From Aestuariibaculum marinum (lineage in GTDB: Bacteria; Bacteroidota; Bacteroidia; Flavobacteriales; Flavobacteriaceae), in NCBI RefSeq assembly GCF_014596975.1, contig NZ_JACVXD010000003.1, positions 62,001-126,000 on the forward strand: a stretch of DNA of 64,000 bases. The letters are read 5' to 3'. The position numbers were made by a program, and so were the translations under genes. Below, in pieces: positions 44,752 through 51,234 of the stretch. How positions within the stretch are numbered: position 1 is the first letter of the stretch; the number at the start of each line of letters is the position of its first letter. The notes beneath the pieces are model-generated. The model did not search any database. It saw nothing but the letters and a program-made list of their open reading frames with translations, and was not told where the DNA came from.

Positions 44752-44800
44752 ATTCGTTGAAAAATTTTCAATGTTAGTCACTTAAATATAAAAATATCAC

Positions 44801-44825
44801 TTTATTTATTTTTAATCTAAATAAA
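44801..44825. promoter_or_regulatory. Operator 1: 25-bp interrupted palindrome before the DUF4856 operon promoter
   Basis: TTTATTTATT (44801-44810), N5 TTTAA, TCTAAATAAA (44816-44825). The left half matches the reverse complement of the right half at 8 of 10 positions. It ends 2 nt before the -33 TTG, the same position as the site at 55668-55692. Confidence 0.6.
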
Positions 44826-44827
44826 CT

Positions 44828-44857
44828 TTGGCTATTTGTTAAAGAGTGTTAATTTTG
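44828..44857 (+). promoter_or_regulatory. Promoter of the DUF4856-imelysin-HTTM-TonB operon
   Basis: TTG (44828-44830), 19-nt spacer, TAATTTTG (44850-44857): an exact Bacteroidota promoter. The start codon is 40 nt downstream, and operator-like palindromes lie on both sides. Confidence 0.85.
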
Positions 44858-44867
44858 CAGACGTCAA

Positions 44868-44892
44868 TTAATTTATACTAAGTCTAAATAAA
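44868..44892. promoter_or_regulatory. Operator 2: second palindrome copy in the 5' UTR
   Basis: TTAATTTATA (44868-44877), N5 CTAAG, TCTAAATAAA (44883-44892), 4 nt before the DUF4856 ATG. The left arm matches 8 of 10. Its place just after the expected transcription start suits a repressor roadblock. Confidence 0.55.
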
Positions 44893-44896
44893 TAAA

Positions 44897-46105
44897 ATGA
44901 AAAAGTTTTTATCGATGGCAGCTGCGGCTGTGGTCTTATTTGCATCGTGTTCAGACGATGATAATGAATCAAATAATATTGAGAATCCAGCAACGTATAC
45001 TTTTACACGAAATGGGGAGTCGACCGTAAGTTTTGGAGGTCAAACCACAAGAATAGCTATGGCAACCGAATTGGTTTCTGCTTTAAGTGTTTCTACTAAT
45101 ACAAAAGAAGATTTGTTAGCTATGTTTAACCACCAGTTAGGAGAGCCAGACTTTACTGATGTAAATCTAAACACTTCCGATAAAAATGTTCGTAGCAAAG
45201 TAGCAGCATCAGCAGACTTTTTTGCAGCAAACACAACTGATGCAATTGCAATTAAAGCAGATTTTGATTCTTGGATTTCAGAGCAGGCAGATAACGTATT
45301 TGTGAACTGGAATGTTTCAGCCGGGGCGGGTGTTGCAGGTAATATGCAACAGCTAGGAAGTACGACAGTCCGCTATTTTAATGCTAAAGGTCTAGAGTTA
45401 AACCAGGCGGTTGCCAAAGGTTTAATCGGCGGTTTAATGGCAGACCAGATGTTAAACAATTATTTAAGCGATGCGGTACTTGATGCAGGTGCTAACGTTA
45501 CTAATAATGATAGTGATGTGGTTGAAGAAGGGAAGTCTTATACTACTATGGAGCATAAATGGGATGAAGCTTATGGATACCTCTACGGAGCGGAAGAAAA
45601 TCCTGCGAGTCCGGTTTTAGATGCTGACCGTTTCTTGAATACTTACTTAAGACAAGTGAATGACGATGCTGATTTTGCTGGTATTGCCGATGAGGTTTAC
45701 CAAGCTCTAAAATTAGGTCGTGCAGCGATTGTTGCTAAAAACTATACCGTTCGTGATGCTCAGGTAGCAGTAGTGAGGGAAAATATATCGAAGGTAATTG
45801 CAGTGCGTGCGGTACACTATTTACAGGGCGCTAAATCGGATTTGGAAGCAGAAGGAACTGTTGATTATGCGCATGCGTTCCATGAGTTATCAGAAGGTTT
45901 TGGTTTTGTTTACAGTTTGCAATTTACTAGAAAACCAGGTACCGATGTACCTTACTTTACACATGAAGAAGTGAACGCTTATGTTGATGCGTTATTGAAT
46001 GATAATACTAATGGGTTTTGGGATGTGACGCCTGAAACTTTAGATACTATTTCCGCTGAGATAGCAGCAGCATTTGGCTTTACGGTTGAAGCGGCAGCAA
46101 ATTAA
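44897..46105 (+). CDS. DUF4856 lipoprotein
   Basis: 402 residues. A lipoprotein signal (SMAAAAVVLFASCSDDD, Cys18) leads into a helical DUF4856 domain (TYTFTRNGESTVSFGGQTTRI, LNTSDKNVRSKVAAS, HKWDEAYGYLYGAEE, RAVHYLQGAKSDLE). The internal HKWDEAYGYL and late HELSEGFGFVYSL blocks resemble imelysin-like helical repeats. No activity is known. It is the first gene of a four-gene operon with imelysin, HTTM and TonB-receptor genes, and so probably a surface-exposed or periplasmic lipoprotein in metal uptake. A perfect 18-bp inverted repeat separates it from the imelysin gene. Confidence 0.87.
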   Translation: MKKFLSMAAAAVVLFASCSDDDNESNNIENPATYTFTRNGESTVSFGGQTTRIAMATELVSALSVSTNTKEDLLAMFNHQLGEPDFTDVNLNTSDKNVRSKVAASADFFAANTTDAIAIKADFDSWISEQADNVFVNWNVSAGAGVAGNMQQLGSTTVRYFNAKGLELNQAVAKGLIGGLMADQMLNNYLSDAVLDAGANVTNNDSDVVEEGKSYTTMEHKWDEAYGYLYGAEENPASPVLDADRFLNTYLRQVNDDADFAGIADEVYQALKLGRAAIVAKNYTVRDAQVAVVRENISKVIAVRAVHYLQGAKSDLEAEGTVDYAHAFHELSEGFGFVYSLQFTRKPGTDVPYFTHEEVNAYVDALLNDNTNGFWDVTPETLDTISAEIAAAFGFTVEAAAN

Positions 46106-46133
46106 TTGAAATAATATTAGTTTTTTATAAAAT

Positions 46134-46169
46134 TAAGCAGACTGAATTTTTAAAAATTCAGTCTGCTTA
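46134..46169 (+). repeat. Perfect 18-bp-arm inverted repeat between the DUF4856 and imelysin genes
   Basis: TAAGCAGACTGAATTTTT (46134-46151) directly followed by its exact reverse complement (46152-46169). With no T-run after it, a 3'-end stabiliser or RNase-processing hairpin that sets differential expression within the operon is more likely than a plain terminator. Confidence 0.8.
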
Positions 46170-46205
46170 TGGATATTTGCAAAATATTTAAGAACACAAT
46201 AGGTT

Positions 46206-47324
46206 ATGATTAAAAAAGTTGTTTCTGTAGTACTTCTAGCGCTGGTGATTTTCGCGTGTAGTAGTTCTGATGGTGGCGAAAGCAAACCAAAAGATAATTT
46301 TGACAGACAAACCATGTTAGTTAACTGGGCCGATAATATAATTATTCCGGCCTACGAGGATTTAGATAGCAAGTTAGGCGCATTGGTTGCGGCTAAAAAT
46401 ACCTTTACAGTAACAGCCAATCAGACCAATTTAGAAGCCTTACGTATAGCTTGGTTAGATGCTTACAAGGTGTGGCAACATGTTGAAATGTTTAACATTG
46501 GTAAAGCAGAAGTAGATTATTACAGTGCTTACATGAATATTTATCCAGCTAGCGTAACTGAAATTGAAAGCAATATAGCTAATGGCGGTTATGATTTAGC
46601 TTTGGCTAACAATCAGGATGCCGCTGGTTTTCCAGCCTTAGATTATTTATTATATGGCGTGGCGGCAGATGATAACGCTATTTTAGCAATGTATACTACA
46701 AATGCCAATGCAGATGGTTATAAACTGTATTTAAGTGATGTTGTTAATGAAATGAAGTCACTAACCGAAGCCGTATTAAATGATTGGACAACCTCGTACA
46801 GAAGTACCTTTGTTAACAGTACAGCAAATACAACAACAAGTTCAACAAACAAAATCACTAACGATTTTATTTACTATTTCGAAAAGGGGTTACGAGCGAA
46901 TAAATTTGGTATTCCAGCAGGGATTTTTTCAGGAGGTGTTTTGTATCCTGAGAAAGTAGAAGCGTATCACAATCAAGAGGTGTCTAAAATTTTAGCTTTA
47001 GAAGCTTTACATGCAAGTCAGGACTTTTTTAATGGGAAAGCCTATAATGGAACTTCAGACGGCAATAGTTTTGATGATTATTTAGATTATTTACAAACCA
47101 TTACCGATGGTGAAGATTTAACAGCGTTAATCAATAATCAAATGAATGCCGCCCGTTCTCAGATTCAAACGGTAGATAGTAATTTTTCCAATCAGGTAAA
47201 TACAGATAATACAAGAATGACCTTGTCTTACGACGAGTTACAAAAAGTTGTTGTATTACTGAAATTAGATATGGTACAGGCTATGAATATTAGTGTTGAT
47301 TATATTGATGCTGATGGTGATTAG
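46206..47324 (+). CDS. Imelysin-family lipoprotein
   Basis: 372 residues with a lipoprotein signal (LLALVIFACSSSDGG, Cys18) and an imelysin (peptidase M75-like) helical domain. The W-x-x-AY-KVWQHVEMFNIG block (83-99) and GFPALDYLLYG (141-151) stand where imelysins have the GxHxxE-type motif. The His and Glu of that motif are not kept, as in the IrpA/insulin-cleaving-membrane-protease-like group of Bacteroidota. The family is widely iron-regulated and linked to iron or heme uptake; a proteolytic role is doubtful here. Second gene of the DUF4856 operon. Confidence 0.88.
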   Translation: MIKKVVSVVLLALVIFACSSSDGGESKPKDNFDRQTMLVNWADNIIIPAYEDLDSKLGALVAAKNTFTVTANQTNLEALRIAWLDAYKVWQHVEMFNIGKAEVDYYSAYMNIYPASVTEIESNIANGGYDLALANNQDAAGFPALDYLLYGVAADDNAILAMYTTNANADGYKLYLSDVVNEMKSLTEAVLNDWTTSYRSTFVNSTANTTTSSTNKITNDFIYYFEKGLRANKFGIPAGIFSGGVLYPEKVEAYHNQEVSKILALEALHASQDFFNGKAYNGTSDGNSFDDYLDYLQTITDGEDLTALINNQMNAARSQIQTVDSNFSNQVNTDNTRMTLSYDELQKVVVLLKLDMVQAMNISVDYIDADGD

Positions 47325-47387
47325 TAACATGTTAAAATAAATGATTTAAAGATTCTCTGATGCGTTAGGGAATCTTTTCGTTTTTAT

Positions 47388-48743
47388 ATGGGGTTTAATA
47401 CAAAAGCATATCTGCAAAGCAAAACAGATGCCGCACCATTAGCGGTGTTTAGAATTCTATTCGGTATTATGATGCTGTTTAGTATTATTCGCTTTTGGGC
47501 TAATGGCTGGATTGATAAATTATATATTAAACCTAAATTTCATTTTTCATATTATGGTTTTGAATGGGTAAAACCTTTGGGTGATTATACCTACTTGCTT
47601 TTTATTATTTGTGCTGTGGCAGCTCTGTTTATAGCTCTGGGTTTAAAGTATAGAATGGCGATTATCGTATTCTTTTTGAGTTTTACCTATATCGAACTCA
47701 TGGATAAAACCACCTATTTAAATCATTATTACTTTATAAGCTTACTGAGTTTTTTAATGATTTTTTTACCTGCTAATGCGTATTTTTCGGTAGATAATGT
47801 ATTAAGGAAAGCGTCTTATAAAACCATTCCAAAGTGGTGCGTAGATAGTGTAAAACTCCTTTTAGGAATTGTTTATTTTTATGCAGGATTGGCAAAGATT
47901 AATTCCGATTGGTTATTTCGAGCCATGCCATTAAAAATATGGTTGCCCTCAAAATATGATTTGCCTTTTATAGGCGAAAGCCTCATGCAGCAGGAGTGGT
48001 TTCATTATGCCATGAGTTGGTCTGGTATGCTATACGATTTAGCCATTCCGTTTTTACTGCTTTACAAACGTACCCGATGGTTCGCCTTTGCTTTGGTGGT
48101 ATTCTTCCACGTGTTTACAAGGGTGCTTTTCCCAATAGGCATGTTTCCGTTTATCATGATTGTGTCGACGTTGATTTTCTTCGAAGCCGATTTTCATAAT
48201 AAAATAATAAATACTATAAAAGGTATTTTAAAACTTAAAACTACGGTAGATTTGAAGCCTGTTTTAGAGGTTAAAAGGGAAAAAGCCCTGGTGCCATTTT
48301 TAACAGTGTTTTTTGTTATTCAGTTGCTATTTCCATTTCGATATGTATTATATCAAGGTGAATTGTTCTGGACTGAAGAGGGTTTTCGGTTTTCATGGCG
48401 TGTGATGCTTCTGGAAAAAATGGGACATACTACTTTCACGATTAAAAATGCGAAAACGGGAGCTTCATTTGTGGTTAGAAATCGCGATTTTCTGAGTTCG
48501 TTTCAGGAGAAACAAATGAGTTTTCAACCCGATTTTATTTTAGAATACGCACACTATTTAGGCGATCATTTTACATCGCAAGGGCATAAAAATGTACAGG
48601 TGTTTGTCGAAAGCTATGTGGCTCTTAACGGTAGGTTGAGTCAGCCATTTATAGACAAGACCGTCGATTTATATAAAGAAAAAGAATCATTCTGCCATAA
48701 GGCATGGATATTACCATTTACCGATGAAATTAAAGGACTTTAA
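47388..48743 (+). CDS. HTTM-domain membrane protein, vitamin K-dependent gamma-carboxylase-like
   Basis: 451 residues: about six to seven membrane helices in the N-terminal 290 residues, then a soluble C-terminal domain. The helical part is an HTTM domain of the gamma-carboxylase type. The block DKTTYLNHYYFISLLSF (106-122, H113) closely matches the human carboxylase region around its His160. YFYAGLAKINSDWL (163-176, K170) matches the AG-x-x-K-x-x-x-DW segment that holds the catalytic Lys218. In animals the enzyme converts Glu to Gla using vitamin K; bacterial versions have unknown substrates. It sits between imelysin and TonB-receptor genes and overlaps the latter by 20 nt. Confidence 0.85.
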   Translation: MGFNTKAYLQSKTDAAPLAVFRILFGIMMLFSIIRFWANGWIDKLYIKPKFHFSYYGFEWVKPLGDYTYLLFIICAVAALFIALGLKYRMAIIVFFLSFTYIELMDKTTYLNHYYFISLLSFLMIFLPANAYFSVDNVLRKASYKTIPKWCVDSVKLLLGIVYFYAGLAKINSDWLFRAMPLKIWLPSKYDLPFIGESLMQQEWFHYAMSWSGMLYDLAIPFLLLYKRTRWFAFALVVFFHVFTRVLFPIGMFPFIMIVSTLIFFEADFHNKIINTIKGILKLKTTVDLKPVLEVKREKALVPFLTVFFVIQLLFPFRYVLYQGELFWTEEGFRFSWRVMLLEKMGHTTFTIKNAKTGASFVVRNRDFLSSFQEKQMSFQPDFILEYAHYLGDHFTSQGHKNVQVFVESYVALNGRLSQPFIDKTVDLYKEKESFCHKAWILPFTDEIKGL

Positions 48744-51147
48744 ATTATTAGTAATATTACTTTTGGTTGCAAGTGTCGCACAGGCGCAACATAAAATTTA
48801 TGGAACAGTAACCAAAACAGGAAGCAATGAAGCAGTTGCCGATGTTGAAATTTTCAGCAAGACTTCAGGTTTGCTGGCAAAAACAAATGTTTCAGGGTAT
48901 TTCGAATTTAATACCAACAAGCAGGATTTAGATTTAATCTTTTTTTCCTTCGAGTTTCAGGTTAAAGAATTGCCGGTTTCTGTAGCTAATGATGCTGAAA
49001 TTAATGTAGAACTTGTTCCGTTATCGGTAAGTCTTTCGGAGGTTGAAATCACGGCTAGAAAAGCGAGGTTATTCGAATTATCACGTTTAAAAGATGTTGA
49101 AGGCACGGCTATTTATGCAGGCAAGAAGACCGAAGTAGTTTTGGTAGATCAGTCTATGGCCAATTTAGCATCTAACAATGCACGTCAGATTTTTAGTCAG
49201 GTGGCCGGTTTAAATATTTACCAGAACGACGATGCGGGATTACAGTTAAATGTTGGTGGTCGTGGATTAGACCCGAACCGAACGGCCAATTTCAATACCC
49301 GTCAGAATGGATACGATATCAGTGCAGATGTTTTAGGATATCCTGAAAGTTATTATACGCCGGCATCAGAAGGTTTAAAAGAAATTCAGGTGATTCGTGG
49401 GGCGGCATCGTTGCAGTACGGAACACAGTTTGGAGGTCTAATCAACTTTAAAATGAAGGCGCCAAATCCGAATAAACCTTTTGAACTAATTACAAGAAAT
49501 ACCTTAGGGATTTTCGGATTGTATACCAATTTTACCAGTATCAGTGGGACAAAAGATAAGTTCAGTTACTATAGTTATTTCAACTATAAAAAAGGTGATG
49601 GATTCAGACCAAATTCAGAATTTGAATCTAAAAATGCCTTTGCACATTTAGGGTATCAGTTTACAGATAAAACTAAAGTTACTGGAGATATAACGTATAT
49701 GCGTTACCTGGCACAGCAGGGCGGTGGTTTAACTGATAATATGTTTGCCACAGATCCTTACCAAAGCAATCGTGAGCGTAACTGGTTTCAGGTAGATTGG
49801 TTGTTGTATAATTTGAAATTAGACCATAAGTTTTCAGAACAAACCAATTTCACCTTTAACTTTTTTGGTTTAAATGCGTCCAGAGATGCTTTAGGGTTTA
49901 GGTCAAATCGTGTCGATCAGGTGGATTCTGGAGAGGAGCGTGATTTAATAAAAGGGGATTTTAAAAATTTCGGATTTGAAGCGCGTTTATTGAGTAAGTA
50001 CAATATTGGTGAAAAAGACGCAACTTTTTTAATTGGAAGTAAGTTTTATAAAGCCAATAATTACCAACAACAAGGTCCGGGTAGTGATCGTAGCGATGCG
50101 GATTTTAACTTTTACAATGATCAGTTTTCAGATTACCAAAGTCAGTCGCAGTTCGATTTACCTAATTTGAACACTTCGGTGTTCGGAGAAAACATTTTCT
50201 ATTTAAATGATAAATTATCGGTAACACCAGGTTTCCGTTTTGAGTATATTAGAACACAAAGTGAAGGATTTTATCGTCAGATAAACAAAGACGCTGCGGG
50301 TAATGTTATATTGGATCAGACCATTGATGATAATCGAGATTTTGATCGCGCTTTTGTTTTATTAGGGCTGGGCGTGAGTTATAAACCTGTAAACGGAATG
50401 GAAGTTTATGGGAACATTTCACAAAACTACCGTTCGGTAACCTTTTCAGATATAAATATTAATAATCCCGCATTTGAAATTAATCCGGATATTACTGATG
50501 AAAAAGGATTTACAACCGATTTAGGAATTCGTGGAAATTTGAATAATGTCGTGTCTTATGATTTAGGAGCTTTTGCTTTGTTTTATAACGGGCGTATCGG
50601 GTTTAAACAAATAGAAACCAGTCAGGGCGTAAAGAGCGAACGTGGTAATATTGGTGATGCCGTGATGTATGGTGTAGAGTCTTTATTCGATTTTAATTTG
50701 AAACAGGTGTTAGGTCTAAATAACGATTTTAGTTTTAATTATTTTGTAAATACCTCGTTTATTAATTCGGAATATACAGCTTCAGAAGCTACAGGAGTAG
50801 AAGGTAATAAAGTGGAGTTTGTACCAGATGTGAATTTAAAAACTGGATTAAGGTTTGGCTTCAGAGATTTATCTTCCAGTATTCAGTATACGTATTTATC
50901 GCAGCAATTTACAGATGCAACCAATTCTGTTGATGGAGGAATAAGTGGTGTTGTTGGTGAAATACCAAGTTATGATGTGTTAGATATATCTTTAGCTTAT
51001 ACTTATAAGCGCTTCAAACTGGAAACCGGAATTAACAACGTCTTAGACAATGCTTATTTCACCAGACGTGCCACAGGTTATCCTGGGCCAGGTATTATTT
51101 CGTCAGCACCAAGAAACTGGTATACAACCCTTCAAGTAAAATTTTAA
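48724..51147 (+). CDS. TonB-dependent receptor (siderophore/iron type)
   Basis: 807 residues with a signal peptide (LLVILLLVASVAQAQ), a carboxypeptidase-like beta domain (about 24-110, YGTVTKTGSNEAVADVEIFS), a plug domain (about 120-235 with EIQVIRGAASLQYGTQFGG) and a 22-strand-type barrel ending LQVKF. The plug lacks the SusC-type signature, and the layout resembles FecA-like receptors for ferric complexes. The ATG lies 20 nt inside the HTTM gene, so translation is coupled. With imelysin and DUF4856 lipoproteins it likely forms the uptake part of a metal-acquisition system; ligand unknown. Confidence 0.92.
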   Translation: MKLKDFKLLVILLLVASVAQAQHKIYGTVTKTGSNEAVADVEIFSKTSGLLAKTNVSGYFEFNTNKQDLDLIFFSFEFQVKELPVSVANDAEINVELVPLSVSLSEVEITARKARLFELSRLKDVEGTAIYAGKKTEVVLVDQSMANLASNNARQIFSQVAGLNIYQNDDAGLQLNVGGRGLDPNRTANFNTRQNGYDISADVLGYPESYYTPASEGLKEIQVIRGAASLQYGTQFGGLINFKMKAPNPNKPFELITRNTLGIFGLYTNFTSISGTKDKFSYYSYFNYKKGDGFRPNSEFESKNAFAHLGYQFTDKTKVTGDITYMRYLAQQGGGLTDNMFATDPYQSNRERNWFQVDWLLYNLKLDHKFSEQTNFTFNFFGLNASRDALGFRSNRVDQVDSGEERDLIKGDFKNFGFEARLLSKYNIGEKDATFLIGSKFYKANNYQQQGPGSDRSDADFNFYNDQFSDYQSQSQFDLPNLNTSVFGENIFYLNDKLSVTPGFRFEYIRTQSEGFYRQINKDAAGNVILDQTIDDNRDFDRAFVLLGLGVSYKPVNGMEVYGNISQNYRSVTFSDININNPAFEINPDITDEKGFTTDLGIRGNLNNVVSYDLGAFALFYNGRIGFKQIETSQGVKSERGNIGDAVMYGVESLFDFNLKQVLGLNNDFSFNYFVNTSFINSEYTASEATGVEGNKVEFVPDVNLKTGLRFGFRDLSSSIQYTYLSQQFTDATNSVDGGISGVVGEIPSYDVLDISLAYTYKRFKLETGINNVLDNAYFTRRATGYPGPGIISSAPRNWYTTLQVKF

Positions 51148-51151
51148 GGCT

Positions 51152-51170
51152 AAAACCTTAGGTTTTTTTT
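51152..51170 (+). terminator. Terminator of the DUF4856-TonB operon
   Basis: AAAACC-TTA-GGTTTT followed by four more T's directly after the stop codon; short stem but a good T-run. Confidence 0.6.
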
Positions 51171-51177
51171 AACATTA

Positions 51178-51227
51178 TTAGGTTAAACTTTACAAAAAAA
51201 GTAATGTCTAAGCTACTATTAACCTAA
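51178..51227. promoter_or_regulatory. 9-bp inverted repeat before the 909-aa barrel gene
   Basis: TTAGGTTAA (51178-51186) and TTAACCTAA (51219-51227), perfect arms separated by 32 nt; the second arm ends 7 nt before the ATG. It may be a pair of binding sites or an mRNA stem hiding the start. It is different from the TCTAAATAAA operators. Confidence 0.45.
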
Positions 51228-51234
51228 CTAGAAC

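Noticed and set aside
44757..44771. TTGAAAA/TTTTCAA palindrome after the HMG-CoA lyase gene as a terminator
   Set aside because: The arms are pure AT except one pair each and no T-run follows.
46133..46315. 60-codon minus-strand frame over the 36-nt palindrome
   Set aside because: It starts inside the imelysin coding sequence and only reads the opposite strand of the signal peptide and hairpin.
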